A stretch of 64,000 bases of DNA from Anisus vortex (GCA_949126835.1 OX421495.1:5410011-5474010); one strand, 5' to 3'; counted from the stretch's first letter, positions 21,931-33,975 are shown. Notes: generated from the letters alone by a model not told the origin. Numbers and translations are program-made.

Positions 21931-24059
21931 CCCTAAAAAAACAAAAACAGCTTCGCTACCATTCCAAACGACAATTTAAAAATAAAATCAGTGTTTAGCT
22001 TGTAGACACATTTCTAAACTTTTGTGTACAATTAAACATTAAAAAAAAATTATCTTGAAAACAATTAAATAAATCAAACTTCACAAGCGGCCCGTTTTAA
22101 TGAAATCAGCCTTTTTTCTTTTTTTTTTAGCGCATTAGACCGTTTGTTGAGGAAGCTTCCGCTGATGTGACTGAAATCTAATTTTAACTCAGGGTCGTAA
22201 TCCTCCTTCCGGCCACGCCCATTTTCTTGCGCAGCACATTTTTGTTTACATCCGCATTTTGCCAATGACGTCATTGGCCCCAATACTTATTGTGTAGCCA
22301 TTGGGTTATACAAGCCCATCATGCACCTTACGCAAAACAAAAAAATTACAGATGCTTTCAAAAAGTCCATTTTATCTTTACCAATTTTAAAATATAAAAA
22401 AAAACACAACATAAAAAAAATAATTAATAAACATCTATATTTTCAAGCAATTTTTTTTTTAAATACAAGTTTGTTTTTTGAAACGGGTCCATGTAATATT
22501 TTTTTTAAAATTTTTGTTTGAATGTTTAATTAAAAACTTATTTAGAATTCCAAGTTTTGAATTTCGTATTTCGTTTGTTTGTTTCATTATTTGCCATAAA
22601 AAAATGGCCCTCTCTTTATTTTAACTCATTATTTTGTGTTAATGCAATATTTACATTTGATCCAATTTTAAAATAAAACAATTACAAATGCATACCTTTT
22701 TTTTCTTCAAAAAACTAAAAATGTTATGTATACAACATTTTTAAAACATATCTTGATCCTACACTTTATTTTTTCATTTTGTTGGATTATAAACATGTTA
22801 TTTTTTACTATATTTAAATGTAACTATTTAATTTGTTAAATTAAGATTTCTTAAATTTTAAAACTATATAAAAAAAAAAAGAAAATTTGTTAAATATTAC
22901 TTTATCTTACATATTGTATTATTTGATTCCTACTTTGTTTTACAAACCATGTATGAAGAACAGGGGCGAAGGTAGACATTTTTCCTAGGGAGAGGGGGGG
23001 GGGTCGAACTTTCGCGTGACAAACATTTACTAAATTTGTAGCGAATTTAGTACATATTAAAAAAGAAACTGTACAAACGAAAATTCTCAACCTCTATGTG
23101 GCTTCGCCTTTGATGAAAACATGACGGTCTTGAGTCTTGAGGCAGCGCGCTAGTATTACCATTCCAAAGGTCCCGTACTCAAATCCAGATATATTTTTCT
23201 TTTTCTGGTTACGGATGGTGCCGACCCTCTCCCCACCCCCCCCCTTCCCCTTTTCCAAAATCTAACCACAATCTGATGGGGTATTTGAAATTAGCTTGTG
23301 GAAGGGGGGGGGGGAGTATAAGGCGCCGTTGGCGGGTATCGTACTGGCGACATAATCGTCCCCCGTGTTTGCCCCCGTGGCCGCTAGTCCCGTAGACAAA
23401 TAAAGTCTGAAACGGAAACTGTTCTTCCTAGGCTTAATAATTTTTTATTATTTTTTTTTTCCAGTTTTTTTTTCCAGTCTTTCTCCAAAAGTAAGGGGAA
23501 GGGGGAGATAATCCAAATTGATATTACTGATTCTATTTTTACACAACTTTTTGTATTTTCGCTACCTTGTAAAAAAAAAAATGCTACCAAAGAAAAACAA
23601 ATGTTCACGGACTCTGAATATATTTGTGTCCTATTTCAAGATCTTTCGAGAAAAATTTATATGAACAAAATATTTTTTTTTGGACATTTAAAATCTCTAC
23701 TGAAAATTTTTGTAAAAAAAAATGAATGATAATTACTGTTTAAATAATGGATACTTGAAGTATTTTGACAAGATGTCAAAAAATTATCTACATGATATTG
23801 TCAATTTAAAAACAAACAACACACACATATATTATAATCTCTCACCTGTGCTGACCTAGATTTCCATGTGATAATGCTGTGTCACATACACGTATTATTT
23901 TATGATTATGTTTATATTGTTTCATTTTGTTTACTCATACGGTTTTCATTCCAGCTAGTCATTTGACATTTATAAAGACAAAAAATTGATTTGTGTTGGA
24001 CGAGAAATTTATGCAATAAACAAATTCAACATTTTGTATTGTTTCTTTGTTGTTTTTTA
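21931..24059. other. AT-rich intergenic; weak SINE-like relic at 23120-23400
   Basis: Mostly poly-T/poly-A-rich sequence. The stretch 23120-23400 has a head-like GGCAGCGCGCTAG with GTACTCAAATCC and a tail-like GTACTGGCGACATAATCG, in the order of the main SINE but too diverged to assign with confidence. AATAAA at 24015 followed by a GT-rich stretch could be a poly(A) site; its transcript is unknown. Confidence 0.35.
22261..22278. promoter_or_regulatory. 18-bp perfect palindrome: CRE flanked by two CCAAT boxes
   Basis: GCCAATGACGTCATTGGC is perfectly symmetric. It contains a full CRE (TGACGTCA) with a CCAAT box on each strand directly abutting it. CRE and CCAAT combinations are typical of animal promoters, and the surrounding 150 bases are more GC-rich than their neighbours. 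No adjacent gene is recognised; a 69-aa minus-strand ORF begins next to it but has no recognisable domain. Confidence 0.4.
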
Positions 24060-24074
24060 AATGTATATAATCTC

Positions 24075-24387
24075 ATTATTTATCTATCTATCTGTCTGCT
24101 GTCTATCGTTCTATCTATCTAACCGTCTATCTATCTGTCTGTACGTCTATCGGTCTATCTGACTCTATCTGTCTGTCTATCTGTCTATCTATATGTCTGT
24201 CTGTCTATCTGTCTATCTATCTGTCTATCTATCTATCTTTCTATCTATTTGCATATCTGTTTGTTTATCTGTCTATCTATCTATCTATCTGTCTATCTAA
24301 CTATCTATTTGTCTATCTATCTATCTGTCTATCTATCTATCTATTTGTCTATCTATCTATCTTTCTATCTATCTATCTATCTATCTG

Positions 24388-24418
<31 letters not shown>

Positions 24419-24515
24419 GTCTATCTATCTAATTGTCTATCTATCTATCTATTTGTCTATCTATCTATCTGTCTATCTATCTATCTATCTGTCTGTCTAG
24501 CTGTATGTTTATATA
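24075..24515. repeat. (CTAT)n / (CTGT)n microsatellite
   Basis: Over 400 bp of CTAT with CTGT interruptions. The Tyr-Leu-Ser-Ile frame on the + strand is an artefact. Confidence 0.97.
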
Positions 24516-25164
24516 TTTTTCTTTCTTTCATACAATCCACTTCTCAGTCTTTTTTTTTGTCTGTCTGTCTTTTTTGTTGCCTTTTTTGTCTGTCTTTTAT
24601 CAGTCTTCGTTTACCCCTCAATTGAATCCGTGACATTAGCAACCCCGACCTGTATCAAGCCAACTGTGAATCTTTATACCCTAATGTCTGCTGCCAATAT
24701 TCGGTGTCATAAAACTTGTGCCAAATTCGATCAAACAGATCGATATATTTATACATGTATATATATTTCCCTTTCAACAGAATACAGAATATCCTGTTTT
24801 TTTCTTTCACGAAAGCCATTAGCCTTAAGTCTGGGGGCGGAAATGAGTTTTTTTCTTTTCCGAGAAATAATTGATATGGCACTTGTCCACAACTACTTCC
24901 TGTACCATACCTTGTCATTACATTGTATTTAGAAAAAAATTATTACATAATATATTAATATTAGAATATAAAATAAAGAACAGCAGACTGTAATATTTGA
25001 AGAAGATGAATTACAAATACATTTTAAATGGACATAACTAACTTTAGCACAACTTTCTACCCAGAAAATAGCAACTGTTGAAAACTTGGAAGAAATAGAG
25101 AAACAAAGATGATTTTTCTGATCTGAGGAAAAGGTTGAAGACTCAAGCAATTAGTCAGACACTT

Positions 25165-26702
25165 GTGAATCCTTGGTTAGACATAGGGCCTCGCTGTGAA
25201 TCCTTGGTTAGACATAGGGCCTCGCTGTGAATCAACGGTTAGACATAGGGCCTCGCTGTGAATCAACGGTTAGACATAGGGCCTCGCTGTGAATCAACAG
25301 TTAGACATAGGGCCTCGCTGTGAATCAACGGTTAGACATAGGGCCTCGCTGTGAATCAACGGTTGGACATAGGGCCTCGCTGTGAATCAACGGTTAGACA
25401 TAGGGCCTCGCTGTGAATCAACAGTTAGACATAGGGTCTCGCTGTGAATCAACGGTTGGACATAGGGCCTCGCTGTGAATCAACGGTTAGACATAGGGCC
25501 TCGCTGTGAATCAACAGTTAGATATAGGGCCTCGCTGTGAATCAACGGTTTGACATAGGGCCTCGCTGTGAATCAACAGTTAGACATAGGGCCTCGCTGT
25601 GAATCAACGGTTGGACATAGGGCCTCGCTGTGAATCAACGGTTAGACATAGGGCTTCGCTGTGAATCAACGGTTTGACATAGGGCCTCGCTGTGAATCAA
25701 CGGTTTGACATAGGGCCTCGCTGTGAATCAACGGTTTGACATAGGGTCTCGCTGTAAATCAACGGTTGGACATAAGGCCTCGCTGTGAATCAACGGTTGG
25801 ACATAGGGCCTCGCTGTGAATCAACGGTTGGACATAGGGCCTCGCTGTGAATCAACGGTTAGACATAGGGCTTCGCTCGCTGTGAATCAACGGTTTGACA
25901 TAGGGCCTCGCTGTAAATCAACGGTTGGACATAAGGCCTCGCTGTGAATCAACGGTTGGACATAGGGCCTCGCTGTGAATCAACGGTTAGACATAGGGCT
26001 TCGCTCTCGGTGAATCAACGGTTTGACATAGGGCCTCGCTGTGAATCAACGGTTTGACATAGGGCCTCGCTGTGAATCAACGGTTTGACATAGGGCCTCG
26101 CTGTGAATCAACGGTTAGACATAGGGCTTCGCTGTGAATCAACGGTTTGACATAGGGCCTCGCTGTGAATCAACGGTTTGACATAGGGCCTCGCTGTAAA
26201 TCAACGGTTGGACATAAGGCCTCGCTGTGAATCAACGGTTGGACATAGGGCCTCGCTGTGAATCAACGGTTTGACATAGGGCCTCGCTGTTAATAAACGG
26301 TTAGACATAGGGCTTCGCTGTGAATCAACGGTTTGACATAGGGCCTCGCTGTGAATCAACGGTTTGACATAGGGCCTCGCTGTAAATCAACGGTTGGACA
26401 TAAGGCCTCGCTGTGAATCAACGGTTGGACATAGGGCCTCGCTGTGAATCAACGGTTGGACATAGGGCTTCGCTCGCTGTGAATCAACGGTTTGACATAG
26501 GGCCTCGCTGTGAATCAACGGTTTGACATAGGGCCTCGCTGTGAATCAACGGTTTGACATAGGGCCTCGCTGTGAATCAACGGTTTGACATAGGGCTTCG
26601 CTGTGAATCAACGGTTTGACATAGGGCCTCGCTGTGAATCAACGGTTAGACATAGGGCCTCGCTGTGAATCAACGGTTGGACACAGGGCCTCGCTGTGAA
26701 TC
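25165..26702. repeat. 31-bp satellite, about 49 copies
   Basis: Unit: GACATAGGGCCTCGCTGTG, then AATCAACGGTT and one variable position (A, G or T) before the next GACATAG. The first copies read AATCCTTGG instead of AATCAACGG. Subtypes (GTAAATC with ATAAGGCC; GGCTTCGCTCGCTG) recur irregularly, pointing to block duplication. No spacers separate the units, so this is not a CRISPR-like array. Confidence 0.97.
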
Positions 26703-27235
26703 TTTCAGTTGTGTGGCAGTCTCTTCATCCTCTGCCACTTAATCTGAGCATCTTTCATTTCTTTATCCAATGATCTCCTTCAGGTGGCCGACCTCATTTC
26801 TGCTTTCTTGGTGAGCTATGTCTTCTGGACCTCTTCCTTGGGTGTGATAAATCCACTTTTGCTTTCTTTTATTCCATATCCGGTGTGGATGAGCCTTTTG
26901 TTTCTCTGTAGGCTAGTTTAAATTAAAAATGCAAGTTATTGTTAAGGAAATAAGAAATGCAATTTTTTTTATTGTCCCCGTGTAGATATAGTTATAACTA
27001 TTCAAAAATTACTTTAGTATTTGTTTTTTAAGAAAGTATTTTTGCGAAGGTAACAATAATATATCAAACACTAAATAAATAAATATAATAGGTTGTTGGT
27101 TTACTAGTAAATATTTACCAGAACTTACAAATGTAACATCATTATTAAAAGTCCTAAATCTGCAATTACTTCTGGAAAGCAGATGAAGCACCAAAGTAGT
27201 AACACTAACACACACAAAAGCATAAAACGCTAACT
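26703..27235. other. Intergenic, no gene recognised
   Basis: The first 200 bases after the satellite are of mixed composition and on the minus strand contain short open stretches with stops, possibly an old retroelement. The rest is AT-rich. Confidence 0.35.
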
Positions 27236-27489
27236 TAGTGGTCGGCAACCTACGGCACGCGTAATAAACCTGGCACGCAAAGCGGTATTTAATGGCACGC
27301 GGAAGACCTCCAAATAGACAATTCAAGTTTTTTTTTCTACAAGCAATAGAGTTCCATAGCTTATGACGTTTATGATGTTGGCACGCTGATTGTTGGCACG
27401 CTGATTGTTGGCACGCTGATTGTTGGCACGCTGATTGAATTCGAAAGCCTCACTTTGGCACTCTATTATCAAAAGGTTGCCGACCCCTG
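27236..27489 (+). mobile_element. hAT-type MITE with internal 15-bp tandem repeat
   Basis: Left terminus TAGTGGTCGGCAACCT and right terminus AGGTTGCCGACCCCTG are inverted repeats. Flanks CGCTAACT and CTCTAACA match at 6 of 8 bases. Inside, the word GTTGGCACGCTGATT, single in the relatives, is repeated four times in tandem (27387-27446). Confidence 0.85.
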
Positions 27490-27930
27490 CTCTAACATAT
27501 TACAGAAAATTCTTTAAAAAAATAATACCTGGAAAGTTGCAGAGGTAAAACAATTTTCCTTTTCATTGTGCAAGGAGGAATTCATTGCCAGTTATTTGTG
27601 TTTTTTTTTTCTTTTTTTGGAAGTGGCATTCGTGAAAGGAATGGGTTGCCTGAAATAGTCAGAATCACCCCCCCCCCACCCTAAAAATAAAAAACGCTAA
27701 CACTAATGTAATACTGTAAGTTTTCATAGGGAAATGTAGGCCTAACCAATTCAAAAACAACACAACAGAAAGAAACAACAACAACAATGAAAGCAAACAA
27801 CAAACATACAACACAGCAACAATAACAAAACAATAGTTTACATTTACATTACGTAAACTAATGGAAATACAATCTCATCATTCCAACATATTTAAATGAA
27901 ACAACAAGAACAACTAGAAGTGGCCTTACT

Positions 27931-28195
27931 GTGCGCCCGCCCTAGTGACACACAGCGCGTTCGACGGGTGTACCGACGGTCCTGGGTTCGAATCCTGGCT
28001 AAGGCTAGGCATTTTTTCCCCGGGTCTGGAGAGTGTCCCTGAGTCTGCCCACCCCTGGCCTTAGTTGGGGTAAAGTAAAGGCGGCTGTGTATATTGCTGG
28101 CCACACAATCACCTAGTATGAACTGGTCACGGAAACTGGTGAACGCTGCTTCACCGGCCCTATGGATCAATTCGGTCCGACGGCTACTTTACTTA
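27931..28195 (+). mobile_element. tRNA-derived SINE, near full length
   Basis: Head CAGCGCGTTCGACGGGTGTA, B box GGGTTCGAATCCTGGC, then GTAAAGTAAAGGCGGCTG, GCTGGCCACACAATCACCTA, TGAACGCTGCTTCACCGGCC and the end TTCGGTCCGACGGC plus TACTTTACTT. It is well preserved and useful for deriving the consensus. A (TA)n tract follows. Confidence 0.88.
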
Positions 28196-28218
28196 CTTAT
28201 ATATATATATATATATAT

Positions 28219-28556
28219 AATCACTAAACCTAGAAACACTAGAGGACAGAAGGGCAAAGAGTAAAGTAGTAATAATAAAGAAGGCATTTAATCCTAACCT
28301 ATAAATACAACACTGTAACAGTCTATTACAATACTCAGTGCTCAGATAAACATAAGGACAAAAACAATGTTCTTATCCAAAAGGCATACACGTACTCTTT
28401 CTTCCCCCGGTGGCAAACCATGAAAACCATTAACCTAATATCATTTAAAACACTAGATCTAATCAAAATGCAGGACTAGACTTAGACCGCGAGTGAGCAG
28501 TAGGACGCAATAACCTTGTGTATAGAGGGGGCGTCTGTAATGTATAAGATAAACAA
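28219..28556 (+). mobile_element. LINE family B 3' end
   Basis: Starts with AACACTAGAGGACAGAAGGG and ends GCGTCTGTAATGTATAAGAT, matching the copy at 52955 and the copy at 39910 through GCTCAGATAAACATAAGG and CATCATTTAAAACACTA-type words. The RT-like frame is broken by stops. Confidence 0.7.
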
Positions 28557-29947
28557 GCAATATAATAATAATAATAATAATAATAATATGCTTTGCACCT
28601 GTATACAAAGGTATTTTAAATCAACGGTACATTTAGTTTTAGAGCTAACTTCTTTAGCATGAATATTTTTTTTTCCTGGAGTAAACCCAAACCTAAATTG
28701 GTCACATGTCAAGCATTGTTTGCATACTGTCTAGTTCCGTAAAGAAATTCCTACACTATTGTAGCCAAAACGAACAAGCCATTGATCCATTATATACTAT
28801 TTAAAACATATTTAGGTCAGGTTTATTGTGAACATAGATTTTTTTTAAATACGTTTTTGTGTGTATCTTCTTATGTTAGTATTGTGGGCATAAGGCTGTT
28901 CCTTATGTTCCTTTTTGGGCAAGTGCCCAAGCCCTAGAAGAGAAGATTAGTCACATTGGCTTCACTTAGAGAATAAGATATTATTATAACTGTATATCTG
29001 GCTTCCCGTCTGTCTTTCTATTTATCATTCTATAAATCTATCAATTGTTACAGGCTCATGGACAAGTCTTTTCATTAGTTCATGAGCTTCCGGTCTATTT
29101 CCGTCATCACTCATTTAATGATCTTTTCGCCTTTTGCCGGTGTTTGACAATAAATTTCAACTTCGTCGTCCAGTTCTGGTCTTTTAGAAATATATACTAA
29201 GGTTACAATATTAGTAATGAGTTATAAGGAATCCGTTTTTAACATGAAAACATCATTATCATACGGTAAATAATAGTGTAGTTGACGTGTTAGTCGCGTT
29301 AAGTTAAATTTAGCTTTGTTTATCAAATAAAGTAGTCAAAAGTAGCGGTTCTTGGCTATGAAAAACAACGTATAGATACATACAGATACAAAACGAAAGT
29401 TCTTTTGCATCAAGCAATAAGTTTGGGAATAATAAATAGAGGATTCTTCACTTCTGACGTTAACAGCCCATTGTTTTCTTTCGGCTACATGTTTTGAGAA
29501 TGAAATAAAATTTAATCCTCTGCACTCTAAATCTTTTCTTACGCGCAATACAATCAGTAACGCAGCACACATAGTCGGATAACCATCAGAGGTAGCCTAA
29601 TTACTGTTATGCATGTGACTCTATGATGTGTACCAACACGAAATATTATGTATACACTGGAAATAAAATAGTGCATGAAAGATAATATTTTACCTTTAGT
29701 TTTTAGAAAAAAAAGATTCAAATATTGAGATTTTTTCTTCTATCTTCGACAATGTTAAATATATTGCCACTATAAATACACATTGAATTAAAACCAATGT
29801 TTACAATGATATAAAGGAAACAAAATGTGAACCGGAAGCACTAGGTAGCCCCATATATCGCTAAATATCTGCCACCAAGACATCTGCTGTAGGTAGGGCA
29901 GTGTCTTTTGCTTGCTTGCTGTTGGTTTCTACGTTTTTGGAGACTTA
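28557..29947. other. AT-rich intergenic without recognised gene
   Basis: Contains an (AAT)n tract at 28560-28590. ORFs up to 78 codons show no domain or codon pattern. Confidence 0.45.
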
Positions 29948-30521
29948 AGCTGTCTTATTGGCAGTAGCTGTCTTAGTGGCAGTAGCTGTCTTAGTGGCAG
30001 TAGCTGTCTTATTGGCAGTAGCTGTCTTATTGGCAGTATCTGTCTTATTGGCAGTAGCTGTCTTATTGGCAGTAGCTGTCTTATTGGCAGTAGCTGTCTT
30101 ATTGGCAGTAGCTGTCTTATTGGCAGTAGCTGTCTTATTGGCAGTAGCTGTCTTATTGGCAGTAGCTGTCTTATTGGCAGTAGCTGTCTTATTGGCAGTA
30201 GCTGTCTTATTGGCAGTAGCTGTCTTATTGGCAGTAGCTGTCTTAGTGGCAGTAGCTGTCTTATTGGCAGTAGCTGTCTTATTGGCAGTAGCTGTCTTAT
30301 TGTAAGTAGCTGTCTTATTGTAAGTAGCTGTCTTATTGGCAGTAGCTGTCTTATTGGCAGTAGCTGTCTTATTGTAAGTAGCTGTCTTATTGTAAGTAGC
30401 TGTCTTATTGTAAGTAGCTGTCTTATTGTAAGTAGCTGTCTTATTGTAAGTAGCTGTCTTATTGTAAGTAGCTGTCTTATTGTAAGTAGCTGTCTTATTG
30501 GCAGTAGCTGTCTTATTGTCT
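29948..30521. repeat. 18-bp minisatellite, about 32 copies, open on both strands
   Basis: Unit TAGCTGTCTTATTGGCAG; a block near 30301-30500 uses TTATTGTAAG instead. As 18 is a multiple of 3, each frame repeats every six residues. The minus frame (30634 to 29945, 229 codons) starts in unique sequence and then reads NKTATA or NKTATY about thirty times, each holding an N-K-T glycosylation sequon; one plus frame reads CLIGSS. The minus frame lacks a signal peptide and any other protein-like feature, so translation is doubtful. Confidence 0.95.
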
Positions 30522-30735
30522 GCGTTAAAGTGCTTCACGAGTAAAACAATGATGGTGTCATTACCAGGTCTCACGAAATCATTATTTGACAATGGGTTTC
30601 CCCTCTGGCCAACAGGATCTGGAGAAACGGGCAACTTGACCTGTACTTCTCCGGGCTTCCAGGAGCGTAGCCCAAGACCACACTAAAAGCAGCGGACACA
30701 GTCGGAATATCCGGTAGGCATTAAATAAAATAAAA

Positions 30736-31333
30736 AACTAACCCATAAAAACACAGTTTTTATTATACTCCCTTTCTTTGTAAACTAAGTTTATATTTAA
30801 TTTATATTTTTACCCCCTTTCTTTTAACTTGTACCGTCTGTCTGTCTGCTTGGTTGAATGTTTGTTAGCAAAACTTTGCATCGATTTTTCGACCACTTCC
30901 CGTCGTCCAATCGAGCTGAAACTTGGACAGCAGACTTGTCCAGACTAACAATACATTCTTTCAAATTTTCAGCATCATATCGTTTGGAATAGTCATGAAT
31001 TCATTCGACCAATTTTCGAATTGAAGTAAAAATAACATGGCTTCCTCTACCGGAAGAGACGGAAGTAAGTAAACTTTTCGGATATGTTCGTTTTTACGAA
31101 ATAAAAAGAATGAAAACGACACAATATAGCCGAAACAAAGCGAGTTATCTTTTTATTTTTTTTGAGGGCCGGCCAAAGCTAGAAAAAAAAAGCTTGCGCA
31201 AAATATTAGTGTGGAAATTCATAAGGTATGATATCACTTATATTTATTTTAATTTATCAAAATATAAATTAAGTATAAACTTAGTTTAAAAAGAAAGGGA
31301 GTATAATAAAAACTGTGTTTTTATTGGTTAGTT
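30736..31333. mobile_element. 598-bp MITE with ~76-bp terminal inverted repeats
   Basis: Left end AACTAACCCATAAAAACACA and the reverse complement of the right end AACTAACCAATAAAAACACA agree, and similarity continues for about 76 bp through TTATTATACTCCCTTTCTTT. The interior begins with GTCTGTCTGTCTGCTTGG and has no ORF. Target-site duplication is not clear, so the superfamily is unassigned. Confidence 0.8.
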
Positions 31334-31554
31334 TATAATATATTATATCTTCAATGCTAAACAAATATTTAATTTTTTTTTAATGTAAATACTGCGAGAA
31401 TGTGGATCTTCAATGCTAAATAAATATAAAAATAATGTTTTTATGTAAGATCTGACTGCGATAAACAGGGCTTTAAAAAAGGCTTAATTGACTACCCCAA
31501 GCGTCTGAATAATCATGAGTCGTGACAAGTAAGATATAAGTTATTAAGTGTGTA

Positions 31555-31772
31555 ATATAACTGAAAAATAATATAACTAAAATAGAATATAGCTAAAATA
31601 GAATGTAACTGAAATTGAATATAACTAAAAAAGAATATAGCTGAAATAGAATAAAACTGAAATAGAATATAACTGAAATAGAATATGTATGAAATAGAAT
31701 ATATATGAAATAGAATATATATTGAATAGAATATAACTGAAATAGGATATTACTGAAATAGAATATAACTGA
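31555..31772. repeat. 16-bp tandem repeat, about 13 copies
   Basis: Unit GAATATAACTGAAATA with drift (TAGCTAAAATA, TATGTATGAAATA). AT-rich; the Phe/Tyr/Ile frame on the minus strand is an artefact. Confidence 0.88.
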
Positions 31773-33044
31773 GATCACCTTTCATAATAGAGGTTCCTAG
31801 TTCGTGTACCTTGCTATGGCCATTGTGGATCCAGATATCCAGAAGCAGCGTACATTAACATCTTGTACACATCCTTCGTAGTCTCAGATGCCTGAAAGAA
31901 AAAGGTTAAAAGTACACAAATTATATATATTTTAAAGTATTTAGATAACAAACTTGTGTATTTTAATTTTGCCCTAGTTATTGACATACACGTTTGTTAG
32001 TAAATGAACGAATAGAACCGGAAATGTTGGTACACGATACATATTTAGGTACACCATGTATTCATAATATTTAAGACGTGTCCATTGTCTATTTATCACT
32101 AAATTAATCTATGTTTCTACTTTTCTATAAATGTATGTATCAGCCCGTCTATCTATTTACAGTTATTTTTATTAAACTATCTATCTATCTAAATATCTAT
32201 CTAACTATCTATCTAACTATCAAACTATTTAACTATCTATCTATCTAACTATCTATCTAACTAACTAACTTGCTAACTATCTATCTATCTAACCATCTAT
32301 TTATCTAATTATCGAGCTATCTATCTATCTATATGTCTACCTATCTAACTATCTTTGTAACAATGAATCATTCTAAATATTTATCTATCGATCCAATTGA
32401 TCAGTCCACAAGTAAGTTTCTTGTTAAGACGAGGCGTGGTAGACATAGTGAAAAAAAAGTAGGGGAGGGGGAGAGACTAGTCTTTTTACCAAGTATATGA
32501 TAAATGATAATATACGCCATGCAAAGACATCAATACTACTTCTAAATGAAACCCTATATCAAGTTAACTTTCATTCTGCGCACCCTTTTATACACGTCTT
32601 TTAAACCTCTAAACTCTTTTGCGTGTGATTCTATTTTTAGCTCTTACATTTTCCCGATTACATGTGATGTTTTAAAATGAAAAAACAAAAAGAACACCAA
32701 CAACACAGAAGTTGTTAAAGAAAAAACCCACACATTCTTTTCAAATCATTCCTATACACTAGATATGTAAAGTTCTATCTATGTGGGTTATTTTACTTGT
32801 TTAAATTAAACTTTAAAGATAGGGTTATAGCGGTGGAGAGGTGCTTATAGTGTTTATCTTCAGTGGAAATACGATTTTTCAAGAATATTTGAAGAACACG
32901 TTTATTACCTAATCTCTGTATAAGTAAGTTTTTGTTTACATTAACCTACTTGTTGTTTTTTTTAAAGCTGTAGTATTATTCAATGTTTGTATGCATTACA
33001 GAAAGAAAAAAAATTAGGGGAACATACAAATAAAAATAATGTTT
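31773..33044. other. Intergenic with (CTAT)n tract at 32155-32350
   Basis: Microsatellite of CTAT and CTAACTAT repeats in otherwise unique AT-rich DNA. No gene recognised. Confidence 0.5.
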
Positions 33045-33168
33045 TTATGTAAATACTGCGAGAATGTGGATCTTCAATGCTAATGGATTATGTTGTGTTT
33101 TTTTTTATTTGTGCTTCAAGGAAATGGCATTGAACTTTATGTAGAGTATACGTCTATTCTCTATGTAT
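33045..33168 (+). repeat. ~110-bp dispersed module, copy 1
   Basis: Words GTGGATCTTCAATGCTAATG, a poly-T stretch, GAAATGGCATTGAACTTTAT and TATTCTCTATGTA recur in the same order at 41788-41900. A partial copy (GCGAGAATGTGGATCTTCAA) is at 31392-31420. Both longer copies are followed by a SINE, directly at 41901 and after ~190 bp here. The element type is unknown. Confidence 0.65.
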
Positions 33169-33359
33169 GGGGCGCAGTCAGTGCCCTCACATAGGGGAGG
33201 GCAGAGGGGGGCGTATGCCCTGGGGCGGCACTTCCAGGGGGGGCGGCAAAAATAATCGAAAATATAGTTAATATAGCAGTAAACAAGCAGTTACAGTATG
33301 CAAGGGGGCGGCACTGAAACTTTTGCCCTGGGGCGCTACAGAAGCTTGTAAAGGCTCTG

Positions 33360-33608
33360 GGCGCAGTGGCCGAGCTGCAGCGCCTTCGGCTGGCGTACGG
33401 AAGGTCCTGGGTTTCGTCTCCTGGTGAAGGCTAGAGTTTGTTCACGGGACTGGAGGGTGTCTACCCAGTTCTGATGGATACCTGACTTTAGTTGGGGTAA
33501 AATAAAGGCGGCTGGGCATTGTGCTGGCCACACGATCCTCTTGGATGCCTGTGGCCACAGAAACTAGCGAACGTTGCTATAATCAATTTTGTCCGACGGG
33601 ATACTTTT
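33360..33608 (+). mobile_element. tRNA-derived SINE, near full length
   Basis: Head GCGCAGTGGCCGAGCTGCAG with the best preserved A-box-like sequence in the window, but the B box is damaged (GGGTTTCGTCTCCTGG). The 3' blocks are present down to TTTGTCCGACGGG plus ATACTTT. Confidence 0.85.
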
Positions 33609-33639
33609 TTTTTGTTACCGCGAGCAAACATGGCGTGAC

Positions 33640-33975
33640 AGTGAGAGAGAGATAAAGAGAGAAAGAGGGATAAAGAGTGATATAGAGAAGGGGGAGTGGT
33701 AGAGAAACAGAAAGAGTGATAGAAAAAGTGAAAGAGAGAGGGGGAGTGAGAGAGAGAGGGGGGAGTGAGAGAGAGAGAGGGGGAGATGGAGAGCGAGGGG
33801 GGGAGTGAGAGAGAGAGGGGGGAGTGAAATAGAGAGGGAGAGTAAGAGAGGGAGGAGAGAGTGAGAGAGGGAGGGGGAGTGAGAGAGAGAGAGGGGGAGT
33901 GAGAGAGAGAGGGGGAGTGAGAGAGAGAGTGGGGGGTGAGAGAGAGGGGGGAGTGAGAGGGGGGTGAGAGAGATT
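33640..33975. repeat. (GAGAGAGGGGGAGT)n purine tract
   Basis: Imperfect repeats of GAGAGAG with G4-6 blocks. The opposite strand could form Leu/Ser/Pro frames, which are artefacts. Confidence 0.93.

Noticed and set aside
24249..24633. Tyr/Leu/Ser/Ile-rich ORFs over the CTAT microsatellite
   Set aside because: Direct translation of a tetranucleotide repeat.
25165..26702. CRISPR array
   Set aside because: The 31-bp units are contiguous with no unique spacers, and the context is eukaryotic.
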